Shown here piece by piece: positions 24,177 through 31,776 of a stretch of DNA of 33,013 bases. The position numbers and the translations under genes were made by a program. Positions within the stretch are counted from its first letter, which is position 1. Each line of letters begins with the position of its first letter. Below the pieces are notes generated by a model, which ran no database searches, was not told where the DNA came from, and saw nothing but the letters and a program-made list of their open reading frames with translations. This DNA comes from an uncultured Clostridia bacterium (lineage in GTDB: Bacteria; Bacillota; Clostridia; TANB77; CAG-508): NCBI GenBank assembly GCA_947595555.1, contig CANQES010000003.1:1-33013 (forward strand). Direction: 5' to 3'.

Positions 24177-25193
24177 ATGGAAGGCAAGCTAATAAGTGTA
24201 ATAGTGCCAATTTATAAAGTTGAAAAATATTTAAATAGATGTATAAATAGTATTATAAACCAAACATATAAAAATTTGGAAATCTTATTAGTGGATGATG
24301 GAAGTCCAGATAATTCTGGAAAAATATGCGATGAATATGCGCAAAAGGATAAGCGAATAAAAGTTATACATAAGCAAAATGGAGGATTATCTGATGCAAG
24401 AAATGCAGCACTAAAAATAGCACATGGAGATTATATTGGGTTTGTTGATAGTGATGATTATATTAAAGAAGATATGTTTGAAACCTTATTTAAACTAAGT
24501 GAAGAAAATGATGCAGACATTTCAATTGTATCGTATTATGAATTAATAGATGACAGATTAATATCTGTAAGAGATTCAGGAAAATTGCAAATTATGGATA
24601 AATTAGAAGCAATTAAAGAATTACTAATTGACACAAAAATACAAAGCTATGCATGGAACAAACTTTTTAAAAAGGAACTTTTTAAAGATACAATATTTCC
24701 AACTGGAAAAAATTTTGAGGATATAGCTACTACATTAATTTTATTTGAAAAATGTAATAAAGTAGTGTTATTAGAGGAACCAAAATATTATTATCTTAGA
24801 AGAAACGATAGTATTGTTGGAATTAGAAACTATAAAACATATAGTGATTATTTAGAAGTAATTAAAGATAAATATTTTTACTTGAAAGACAAGTATCCAG
24901 ATATAGAAGTATATAATGCCTATAATTTTATAATTAATATGATATGGGTATATACCATAATAGTTGCTTATGATATAAATGATTTATATCCAAAATATAA
25001 TGAATCATATAAATTATTTGAAGACATTATAAAATATTATGGAGAAGACATTATAAACAAGCTAGAAACTTATAATAAGGCGGTCTTATATATGATGTTA
25101 ACAGACATAGAAACGAGTAGACAGGCTATTAAAGAATTTTATATTGCTTTTAAAAAGAGGAGGGAAGAAGGAGATTTTTCTCTTCAAATTTAG
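24177..25193 (+). CDS. Family 2 glycosyltransferase
   Basis: A 338-residue enzyme with the standard GT2 N-terminal domain: ISVIVPIYKVEKYLNRCINS, ILLVDDGSPDNSG, KQNGGLSDARNAA and FVDSDDYI (DXD). Such enzymes transfer sugars to polysaccharide, teichoic acid or protein acceptors; the acceptor here is unknown. No membrane segment is apparent. GGAGG lies 8 nt before the ATG, and the gene follows the preceding transferase by 12 bp. Confidence 0.92.
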   Translation: MEGKLISVIVPIYKVEKYLNRCINSIINQTYKNLEILLVDDGSPDNSGKICDEYAQKDKRIKVIHKQNGGLSDARNAALKIAHGDYIGFVDSDDYIKEDMFETLFKLSEENDADISIVSYYELIDDRLISVRDSGKLQIMDKLEAIKELLIDTKIQSYAWNKLFKKELFKDTIFPTGKNFEDIATTLILFEKCNKVVLLEEPKYYYLRRNDSIVGIRNYKTYSDYLEVIKDKYFYLKDKYPDIEVYNAYNFIINMIWVYTIIVAYDINDLYPKYNESYKLFEDIIKYYGEDIINKLETYNKAVLYMMLTDIETSRQAIKEFYIAFKKRREEGDFSLQI

Positions 25194-25210
25194 AATGAAA
25201 GGAGAAAAAT

Positions 25211-25657
25211 ATGGATTGGAATATAATAGAATATAGTGAAGAATATAGAGAAAGAGTAATCAATTTTTGGATAGAAATTTGTGTACAAGAATTTAATTTT
25301 AATGATTGGCATGATGACATTAAGAAAATGGATAATCATACTTACAAAGATGATAATGGAAATTTTTGGATTGCCATAAATGATAGAGATGAAGTAATAG
25401 GAACGATTGCTTTAAAGAATATGGGGGAAGAAAAAGGATGCTTAAAAAGTTTATATGTTAAAAAGGAACAAAGAAAAAATGGTATTGCGAAAGAATTATT
25501 TAATAGATTTATGGAATTTGCAATATTAAGTGGTTACAAAAAGATAGAATTAGATACATATCAATCATTTGAACATGCAATTAGATTTTATAAAAAGAAT
25601 GACTTTATTATAAGGGAACAAATAGATGATAAATATATAATGGAAAGAAATATTTAA
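25211..25657 (+). CDS. GNAT family N-acetyltransferase
   Basis: A 148-residue acetyltransferase with the acetyl-CoA-binding motif LKSLYVKKEQRKNGIAKELF (Q/R-x-x-G-x-A) and a C-terminal HAIRFYKKNDF segment typical of GNAT proteins. Substrate unknown. AGGAG precedes the ATG; 17 bp after the family 2 glycosyltransferase. Its stop codon lies inside the operon terminator. Confidence 0.9.
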   Translation: MDWNIIEYSEEYRERVINFWIEICVQEFNFNDWHDDIKKMDNHTYKDDNGNFWIAINDRDEVIGTIALKNMGEEKGCLKSLYVKKEQRKNGIAKELFNRFMEFAILSGYKKIELDTYQSFEHAIRFYKKNDFIIREQIDDKYIMERNI

Positions 25658-25675
25658 AAAGTCTTTCCTTTTTTT
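25642..25675 (+). terminator. Terminator overlapping the end of the GNAT gene
   Basis: GGAAAGA (25642-25648) pairs with TCTTTCC (25662-25668) followed by seven T. Confidence 0.8.
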
Positions 25676-25679
25676 ATTC

Positions 25680-25708
25680 TTTACATGCAAGAAAATATAT
25701 AGTATAAT
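25680..25708 (+). promoter_or_regulatory. Promoter of purH
   Basis: TTTACA (25680-25685), 17-bp spacer and TATAAT (25703-25708), 30 bp before the ATG. Confidence 0.75.
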
Positions 25709-25737
25709 GACATCAAAATAATATAGGGAGGTTAAGT

Positions 25738-27285
25738 ATGAAAGCATTAATCAGTGTATCAGATAAAACAGGAATAGTAGAATTTGCTAAAAGATTAGAA
25801 AAACAAGGTGTAGACATAATATCAACAGGAGGTACATACAAAAAACTAAAAGAAGAAGGCGTAAGAGTAATGGAAGTATCAGAATTAACTGGATTTCCAG
25901 AATGCTTAGACGGAAGAGTAAAAACACTACATCCAATTGTACACGCTGGAATACTTGCAAGAAGAGACAAAGAAGAGCACAGAAAACAATTAGAGGAATT
26001 GAAAATAGACACAATAGACTTTGTAGTAGTAAACTTATATCCATTTAAACAAACAATACTAAAAGATGGAGTAACACTAGAAGAAGCGGTAGAAAATATT
26101 GATATTGGTGGACCAACAATGCTTCGTAGTGCAGCAAAAAATTATCAAGACGTTACAGTTATTACAAATCCAGAAGATTATGACATAGTATTAAAAGAAT
26201 TAGAAGAAAACGGAAGCGTATCAAAAGATACAAAATTTAGATTAATGCAAGCAGTATTTGAACATACAGCAAATTATGATGCAATGATAGCAAACTATAT
26301 TAAAGAACAAAGAAAAGACGAGAGTTTACCAGAAAAGCTAACTTTAACATATGAAAAGGTTCAAGAAATGAGATATGGTGAAAATCCACATCAAAAAGCA
26401 GCATTATACAAAGAAATCGGAAAATGTGAAGGTTCATTAACAACTGCAAAACAATTAAATGGAAAAGAATTATCATTTAACAACATAAATGACACAAATG
26501 GTGCTTTAGAATTATTGAAAGAATTTGATGAACCAACAGTAGTAGCTTGTAAACATGGAAACCCATGTGGAGTGGGAAGCAGCAGTGATATCTACGAAGC
26601 TTGGCAAAAAGCATTTAAAGCAGACAAGACTTCTATTTTTGGAGGAATTGTTGTAGTAAATGAAGAAGTTAATGTGAAAATGTCAGAAGAAATGAAAGAC
26701 ATCTTTTTAGAGGTAATAGTAGCACCATCATACGAAGAAAAGGCTTTAGACATTTTAAAACAAAAGAAAAATGTAAGAATATTGGAACTTCCAAGTATAA
26801 AAGTTAAACAAAACGCGAATGCTTATGATATTAAAAAAATAAATGGAGGAGTTATAGTTCAAACAATAGATTCTAAATTATTGGATGAATATGAGGTAGT
26901 GACTAATACAAAGCCAACACCAGAACAAATGGAAGATTTATTATTTACATGGAAAATAGTAAAATTTGTAAAATCAAATGGAATTGCTATAGGAAAAGGA
27001 AAACAATCAATTGGAATTGGTCCAGGACAAGTTAATCGAATTTGGGCTACAAAACAAGCAATTGAGCATGGTGAAGAATTAATTGGCAAAGGAATTACAA
27101 ATGGTGCGGTTTTAGCATCAGATGCATTCTTCCCATTTTCAGACTGTGTGGAAGAAGCACATAGAGCAGGAATCAAAGCAATTATTCAACCAGGTGGATC
27201 TATAAAAGATCAGGATTCTATAGATAAATGTAATGAATATGGAATAGCAATGGTATTTACAAAAATGAGACATTTTAAACATTAA
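25738..27285 (+). CDS. purH: Bifunctional AICAR transformylase / IMP cyclohydrolase
   Basis: Catalyses the last two steps of de novo IMP synthesis, using 10-formyl-tetrahydrofolate (linked to FolD upstream). The 515-residue product has the N-terminal cyclohydrolase domain (ISVSDKTGIVEFAKRLE, STGGTYK, GRVKTLHPIVHAG) and the transformylase domain (RYGENPHQKAALY, ACKHGNPCGVG, SDAFFPFSDCVEEAHRAG). Full length and intact. It is a single gene here, away from other pur genes, with its own promoter, GGGAGG box and terminator. Confidence 0.98.
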   Translation: MKALISVSDKTGIVEFAKRLEKQGVDIISTGGTYKKLKEEGVRVMEVSELTGFPECLDGRVKTLHPIVHAGILARRDKEEHRKQLEELKIDTIDFVVVNLYPFKQTILKDGVTLEEAVENIDIGGPTMLRSAAKNYQDVTVITNPEDYDIVLKELEENGSVSKDTKFRLMQAVFEHTANYDAMIANYIKEQRKDESLPEKLTLTYEKVQEMRYGENPHQKAALYKEIGKCEGSLTTAKQLNGKELSFNNINDTNGALELLKEFDEPTVVACKHGNPCGVGSSSDIYEAWQKAFKADKTSIFGGIVVVNEEVNVKMSEEMKDIFLEVIVAPSYEEKALDILKQKKNVRILELPSIKVKQNANAYDIKKINGGVIVQTIDSKLLDEYEVVTNTKPTPEQMEDLLFTWKIVKFVKSNGIAIGKGKQSIGIGPGQVNRIWATKQAIEHGEELIGKGITNGAVLASDAFFPFSDCVEEAHRAGIKAIIQPGGSIKDQDSIDKCNEYGIAMVFTKMRHFKH

Positions 27286-27298
27286 TATTATAAAATGT

Positions 27299-27341
27299 AA
27301 TACCCCTGAAAGACAAATAAAAAGTCTTTTGGGGGTATTTT
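27299..27341 (+). terminator. Terminator of purH
   Basis: Two-part stem: AATACCCC (27299-27306) with GGGGTATT (27332-27339) and inner AAAGAC/GTCTTT, then a T run. Confidence 0.88.
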
Positions 27342-27357
27342 GTGTAAAAATAAAATC

Positions 27358-27385
27358 ACTAATCGACAAATTATGACATAGAATA
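27358..27385 (+). promoter_or_regulatory. Candidate sigma-K-type sporulation promoter for yabG
   Basis: AC at 27358-27359, a 17-bp spacer and CATAGAATA at 27377-27385 match the mother-cell sigma-K pattern (AC, then CATAnnnTA). yabG is a sigma-K gene in Bacillus subtilis. No good sigma-A -35 is seen at this place. Confidence 0.45.
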
Positions 27386-27412
27386 TAATAGCCCAAATTT
27401 AGAGGTGATAAA

Positions 27413-28266
27413 ATGAATAAAATAAAAAAAGGGGATATTGTAGTAAGAAAATCTTATGGAAAAGATATCCTATTTATAGTTAAAAATATTTTATGTCCCA
27501 ATAAAAATCCAATTGCAATTTTAAAAGGTCTTGTTGATAGGATTGAAGCAGACAGCAGTATCGAGGATTTAGAAATTGCTGAAAAAGAAGTAGTGAATAA
27601 GAAACTAGAAAAGTTAAACGAAGAAATGAAAAATAAAATAGTAGAAACAACAAAAAATGAAAATAGTGATTATAAAATAGGAATAGTTAGCCCAAATACA
27701 AGAAATAAAGAAAAAATTATAACTGGGAAAATATTGCATTTGGATGGAGATAAGAAATATAGTGAAAAATCATATTATTATTATAAAAAATTAGGGTTAA
27801 ATGCTATTGTAAAAAATATACCAGAATATAGGCAACCAAGGGTTGTATATCACTTGTTGCAGACATATAAACCTGATATTTTAGTTATTACACGGTCATG
27901 ATGGAATGATAAAAAAAGGAAAAGATTATCATGATATCTATAATTATCGAAATTCAAAATATTTTATTCAAACAGTAAAGGAAGCAAGAAGATATGATAA
28001 AGAAAAAGATGCACATTTAGTTATTTTTGCCCGGTGCATGTCAAAGTTATTTTGAAGCTATAATTTCAGCTGGTGCTAATTTTGCGTCTTCTCCTGCTAG
28101 AATTTTAATAGATTTTTTAGATCCTTTAGTTATAGCAGAAAAAATAGCTTTTACTGAAAAATATAAATATATAACAATTGATGATATTGCAAAAGAATTA
28201 AGGGATGGAAAAAGAGGTGTAAGTGGAATTGGGGCTAATGGAAAAATGATAATAGAGTACACCTAA
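27413..28266 (+). CDS. yabG: Sporulation-specific protease YabG, coding frame broken by two +1 shifts at 27893 and 28032
   Basis: YabG is a spore-coat protease (MEROPS family U57) that processes coat and SASP-type proteins. The N-terminal part (GDIVVRKSYGKDILF, HLDGDKKY, YKPDILVIT) is intact for 160 codons, then CGG at 27893 interrupts the motif T-G-HD. Skipping its C restores GGT (Gly) and 46 further codons (NSKYFIQTVKEAR, HLVIFA). CGG at 28032 then interrupts A-G-ACQ; skipping its C again restores GGT and the final 77 residues (SYFEAIISAGANFASSPARI, IGANGKMIIEYT). The restored length is 283 residues, close to the Bacillus protein at about 290. Apart from these two bases the gene looks under selection. 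The yabG-veg order matches Bacillus. Confidence 0.93.
27893..27895 (+). other. In-frame CGG at first +1 shift site in yabG
   Basis: Codons ACA CGG TCA TGA; skipping the C gives ACA GGT CAT GAT, the conserved T-G-H-D. Confidence 0.8.
28032..28034 (+). other. In-frame CGG at second +1 shift site in yabG
   Basis: Codons GCC CGG TGC ATG; skipping the C gives GCC GGT GCA TGT, the conserved A-G-A-C. Without the shift the frame stops at 28053-28055. Confidence 0.8.
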
Positions 28267-28383
28267 TATATAAAAATAAACCAACTTAATATTACTGCAA
28301 CATAATTGTAATACAACTGTAAAATAAACCACAAAACCATTGAAATTAAAGCGATTGAAGATATTGACAAAGCTATACTTTTT

Positions 28384-28412
28384 TTGACATTTTATGCAAA
28401 AAATGCTATAAT
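28384..28412 (+). promoter_or_regulatory. Perfect-consensus promoter of veg
   Basis: TTGACA (28384-28389), 17-bp spacer and TATAAT (28407-28412), with a TGC extended -10. The veg promoter is known as very strong in Bacillus. Confidence 0.85.
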
Positions 28413-28441
28413 CAAACCATCTTAAAGGAGATGGTGATAGA

Positions 28442-28738
28442 ATGATTTGTCGTTCAGATATAGCAAATCTAAAAACTGACATCATAGAAAAAGTGGGTCA
28501 AAAGATAATAGTAAAAGGGTCTTTAGGAAGAAGTAGAGCCTTTGAAAAAGAAGCTACAATAGAAAAAGCCTATCCAAATATTTTCGTAGTAAAATATGAA
28601 GAAAATAATAGAAACGTTACTTATAGTTATACAGATGTACTAACGAGAACTGTAGAGGTAGAAGTATTTGATGGAGATTCTTATTCACCATTGATACCAC
28701 CACCAGTAGAAACAAAAAGAAAAAAGACATCTTTGTAA
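28442..28738 (+). CDS. veg: Veg family protein
   Basis: A 98-residue member of the Veg family (linked to biofilm regulation in Bacillus; highly expressed in vegetative cells). The core has an SH3-like strand pattern: KIIVKGSLGRSRAFEKEATI, YPNIFVVKYEE and TYSYTDVLTRTVEVEVF. The tail is proline- and lysine-rich. ATG 28442 follows AAAGGAG and GGTGATAG. It lies after yabG as in Bacillus subtilis. A 4-codon ATG frame at 28431 ends on the veg start but has no usable ribosome site. Confidence 0.93.
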   Translation: MICRSDIANLKTDIIEKVGQKIIVKGSLGRSRAFEKEATIEKAYPNIFVVKYEENNRNVTYSYTDVLTRTVEVEVFDGDSYSPLIPPPVETKRKKTSL

Positions 28739-28763
28739 GATGTAATATGAATATTTAAAATAG

Positions 28764-28790
28764 AAAACCAATATTAAATATTGGTTTTTT
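28764..28790 (+). terminator. Terminator of veg
   Basis: AAAACCAATATT (28764-28775) pairs with AATATTGGTTTT (28777-28788) with a T tail. The loop must open by a few bases. Confidence 0.85.
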
Positions 28791-28801
28791 ATTTTAGAAT
28801 T

Positions 28802-28831
28802 TTGAAAAATAATAAAAAAAACTTGTATAAT
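28802..28831 (+). promoter_or_regulatory. Promoter of the response regulator
   Basis: TTGAAA (28802-28807), 18-bp spacer and TATAAT (28826-28831). Confidence 0.65.
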
Positions 28832-28892
28832 AAAATAAAATATGATATAAATATACTATGAAAATAAAGCTAAATAGAAAGGCGGAGTTTTT

Positions 28893-29633
28893 GTGGACGA
28901 AGAAATAGATAAAGATGTAAAAACCATTTTAATTGTAGACGATGAACCACCAATATTAGATATATTGGAACATAATTTAAAAAGGGAAGGATATAGAATA
29001 ATATCAGCCACAGATGGAATAATGGCCATTAATATGGCAACAGAGCAAAGGCCAGATTTAATATTATTAGACATTATGTTACCAAAATTAGATGGTTTAT
29101 CTGTATGTAAAAGAATAAAAAATTCTTATAATGTACCAATTATAATGTTAACAGCCAAAGATGGAGAAATAGATAAAATTTTAGGATTAGAATTAGGGGC
29201 AGATGATTATATTACAAAACCATTTAGTGTAAGAGAATTAGTAGCAAGAGTAAAAGCTAATTTAAGAAAAGTCGAAGTTGGATCTAATAATAAAACAGTA
29301 GAAACATATAATGATGAAAAAAAGAAAGAAAATAAAATAGTAGTAGGAGATTTAGAACTGGATTTAGACAAATTTGAAGTTAAAGTAAGAGGAGACATTA
29401 TAGACTTAACTTTAAGGGAATTTGAAGTACTAAAATTTTTAGCTTCTCAGCCAGAACAAGTAGTAACAAGAGAAACATTATTAGAAAAAGTATGGGGATA
29501 TGAATATTTTGGAGATATTAGAACAGTAGATGTAACAGTTAGAAGAATTAGAGAGAAAATTGAGCAGGATACATCTATGCCAAAAATATTAATAACCAAA
29601 AGAGGTGTAGGCTATTATATTGCTTCTAGATAA
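28893..29633 (+). CDS. OmpR/PhoB-family response regulator, WalR-like, no adjacent kinase
   Basis: A 246-residue two-component regulator. The receiver domain has the acidic pair D16-D17 (VDDEPP), the phospho-acceptor D60 (LLLDIMLP), T87 (MLTAKD) and K109 (YITKPF). A longer than usual linker (SNNKTVETYNDEKKKENK) leads to the winged-helix domain with FGDIRTVDVTVRRIREKIE and TKRGVGYYIA, close to the WalR (YycF) pattern. GTG start after GGAG. A hairpin follows and then ispG, so the histidine kinase must be encoded elsewhere. Confidence 0.92.
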   Translation: MDEEIDKDVKTILIVDDEPPILDILEHNLKREGYRIISATDGIMAINMATEQRPDLILLDIMLPKLDGLSVCKRIKNSYNVPIIMLTAKDGEIDKILGLELGADDYITKPFSVRELVARVKANLRKVEVGSNNKTVETYNDEKKKENKIVVGDLELDLDKFEVKVRGDIIDLTLREFEVLKFLASQPEQVVTRETLLEKVWGYEYFGDIRTVDVTVRRIREKIEQDTSMPKILITKRGVGYYIASR

Positions 29634-29640
29634 TGTAGTG

Positions 29641-29676
29641 AAAAGGTTTATTATGTAAAAACATAATAAGCCTTTT
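29641..29676 (+). terminator. Hairpin terminator after the response regulator
   Basis: A 15-bp stem (AAAAGGTTTATTATG with CATAATAAGCCTTTT, one G-U pair) around a 6-nt loop. The T run is short (four T in the stem end). Confidence 0.75.
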
Positions 29677-29701
29677 GAGCATATGGAAAGGAAAATAAAA
29701 T

Positions 29702-30757
29702 ATGAAAAGAAATGAAACAAGAAAAGTATTAGTAGGACATGTAGCAATAGGAGGGCAAAACAAAGTAGTTATTCAATCTATGTGCAATACAAAGACAAAA
29801 GATGTAGAGGCAACAGTAAGACAAATATTAGAATTAGAAAAAGCTGGATGCGACATAATACGAGTTGCATGTTTAGATATAGAAGATGCTAGAGCAATAA
29901 AAGAAATAAAACAAAGAATTCATATACCAATTGTAGCAGATATTCACTTTGATTACAGAATAGCATTAGAAGCAATTGAAGCAGGAGTTAATAAAGTAAG
30001 AATTAATCCTGGAAATATTGGGTCAGAAGATAGAATAAAAATGGTAGTAGATAAATGCAAAGAAAAGAAAATTCCTATTAGAATTGGAGTAAATGCAGGT
30101 TCACTAGAAAAAGATTTGCTTGAAAAATATGGAGGAAAGCCAACTGCAAAAGCAATGGTGGAAAGTGCGAAAAGGCATATTGATATTTTAGAAAAATTAC
30201 AATTTAAAGATTATGTAGTTTCACTAAAAGCGTCTAATTTAGATTTATGCATTGAAAGTTATGAGGAGGCATCTAGGCAATTTGATTGTCCATTACATTT
30301 AGGAATTACAGAGGCGGGAACTGAATTTAGCGGAACTATTAAATCTAGTATAGGACTAGGATATATGTTAAGAAATGGAATTGGTGATACAATAAGAGTT
30401 TCATTATCAGATGATCCAATTAAAGAAATAAAAGTAGCAAAAGAAATTCTAAAAGATTGTAATTTATATAATCAATCACCGACTTTAATTGCGTGTCCTA
30501 CTTGTGGAAGAACACAAATAGACTTAATACCAATTGCAAAAGAAGTAGAAGAATTTTTACAAACTATTCATTCTGATATTAAAGTTGCAGTTATGGGATG
30601 TGCTGTCAATGGACCAGGAGAAGCAAGAGAAGCAGATATTGGAATTGCAGGAGGAATAAAAGAAGGCTTGTTATTCAAAAAAGGAGATATCATAAAAAAA
30701 GTAAAACAAGAAGACATTGTAAAAGTTTTAAAAGAAGAAATTTTAAAGATGATATAA
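29702..30757 (+). CDS. ispG: 4-hydroxy-3-methylbut-2-enyl diphosphate synthase (MEP pathway)
   Basis: Iron-sulfur enzyme converting MEcPP to HMBPP in non-mevalonate isoprenoid synthesis. The 351-residue product has the N-terminal barrel (IQSMCNTKTKDVEAT, VADIHFDYRIALEA, NKVRINPGN) and the C-terminal cluster domain with CPTCGRTQIDL and MGCAVNGPGEA. AAAGGA precedes ATG 29702. ispH follows 25 bp later, so the last two MEP steps are co-expressed. Confidence 0.98.
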   Translation: MKRNETRKVLVGHVAIGGQNKVVIQSMCNTKTKDVEATVRQILELEKAGCDIIRVACLDIEDARAIKEIKQRIHIPIVADIHFDYRIALEAIEAGVNKVRINPGNIGSEDRIKMVVDKCKEKKIPIRIGVNAGSLEKDLLEKYGGKPTAKAMVESAKRHIDILEKLQFKDYVVSLKASNLDLCIESYEEASRQFDCPLHLGITEAGTEFSGTIKSSIGLGYMLRNGIGDTIRVSLSDDPIKEIKVAKEILKDCNLYNQSPTLIACPTCGRTQIDLIPIAKEVEEFLQTIHSDIKVAVMGCAVNGPGEAREADIGIAGGIKEGLLFKKGDIIKKVKQEDIVKVLKEEILKMI

Positions 30758-30782
30758 ATTAGTATAGAGAAAGGATAGAAAA

Positions 30783-31655
30783 ATGGAAATAATTGTAGCG
30801 AAAACAGCAGGATTTTGTTATGGAGTAAAAAGGGCAGTAGAAGGTGCACAAAGAGATGTAGAAGAAAAAGAGAAACTATATTGTCTAGGAGAATTAGTAC
30901 ATAACAAACAAGTAATTGAAAAATTAGAACAAAAAGGACTAAGATTTATTGATAATATAGAAGAAGCAAATGGAATTACTATTATCCGTGCACATGGTGT
31001 ACCACAACAAGTCTATGATAAGGCAAAGGAAAAACAAATAGAATTAATTGATTATACATGTCCAAATGTTTTAAAAATACATAGAATAGTTGAAGAATAT
31101 TCGAAAGATGGATATTATATTTGTTTATGTGGAAGTAAAAAGCACCCAGAAAATATAGGTACCATCAGTTATTGTAGTACAGAATCTTCAATTATAGAAA
31201 ATATAGAAGATGTAGAAGATTCAATACAGAAAATAAAAGACTTACAAATGAAGAAAGTGCTACTTACTTCTCAAACAACATATAGCTTAGAAAAATTTTA
31301 TCAAATAGAAAAAGAGTTAAAAGGAATGTTGGATAATGATGTTGAGTTTGTTGTAAAAAATACTATTTGTAAAGCAACAGAACTAAGACAAAAAGAGACC
31401 GAACAAATAGCAAAAAAAGTGCAATGCATGATTGTAATAGGCGGCAAAAATAGTTCAAACACGAAGAAACTTTATCAAATTGCAGAGCAAAATTGCAATT
31501 GTAGTTTTTATATCGAGGTGGCTGAAGAATTGAACTTAAAAGACATTGCAAAATTCAACAAAATTGGAATTGTTGCAGGAGCATCAACACCAAAACAAAA
31601 TATCGAAGAAGTTATAGCTATGTTGAAAAATGTCGAAATTCGCGATGAAAAATAA
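30783..31655 (+). CDS. ispH: 4-hydroxy-3-methylbut-2-enyl diphosphate reductase
   Basis: Converts HMBPP to IPP and DMAPP using a [4Fe-4S] cluster. The 290-residue product has the three cluster cysteines in GFCYGVKRAVE, DYTCPNV and NTICKAT, with ELVHN and IRAHGV histidine motifs and a C-terminal GIVAGASTPKQNIEEV. In many Clostridia this gene is fused to or followed by rpsA; here it stands alone. AAAGGAT lies before the ATG. Confidence 0.98.
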   Translation: MEIIVAKTAGFCYGVKRAVEGAQRDVEEKEKLYCLGELVHNKQVIEKLEQKGLRFIDNIEEANGITIIRAHGVPQQVYDKAKEKQIELIDYTCPNVLKIHRIVEEYSKDGYYICLCGSKKHPENIGTISYCSTESSIIENIEDVEDSIQKIKDLQMKKVLLTSQTTYSLEKFYQIEKELKGMLDNDVEFVVKNTICKATELRQKETEQIAKKVQCMIVIGGKNSSNTKKLYQIAEQNCNCSFYIEVAEELNLKDIAKFNKIGIVAGASTPKQNIEEVIAMLKNVEIRDEK

Positions 31656-31675
31656 GATAAAATAAAAGAAATATA

Positions 31676-31705
31676 TTGACAAACCTACCATGTAGACATT
31701 ATACT
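31676..31705 (+). promoter_or_regulatory. Promoter of the second Rpn-like gene with a dyad in the spacer
   Basis: TTGACA (31676-31681), 18-bp spacer and TATACT (31700-31705). A short palindrome CTAC-CAT-GTAG (31685-31695) lies between the two boxes and could be a repressor site. Confidence 0.65.
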
Positions 31706-31776
31706 CATAATGAATTATATAATTTATACATAACTAGTAAAAGGAGGTAACATCTTTAGTGCACTAAAAAGAGTAT

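Noticed and set aside
28027..28266. Separate 79-codon gene after yabG
   Set aside because: It is the C-terminal part of yabG in the shifted frame; the family alignment runs through both breaks.
28431..28445. Four-codon upstream frame overlapping the veg start
   Set aside because: Its ATG directly abuts AAAGGAG with no spacing, so initiation there is unlikely.
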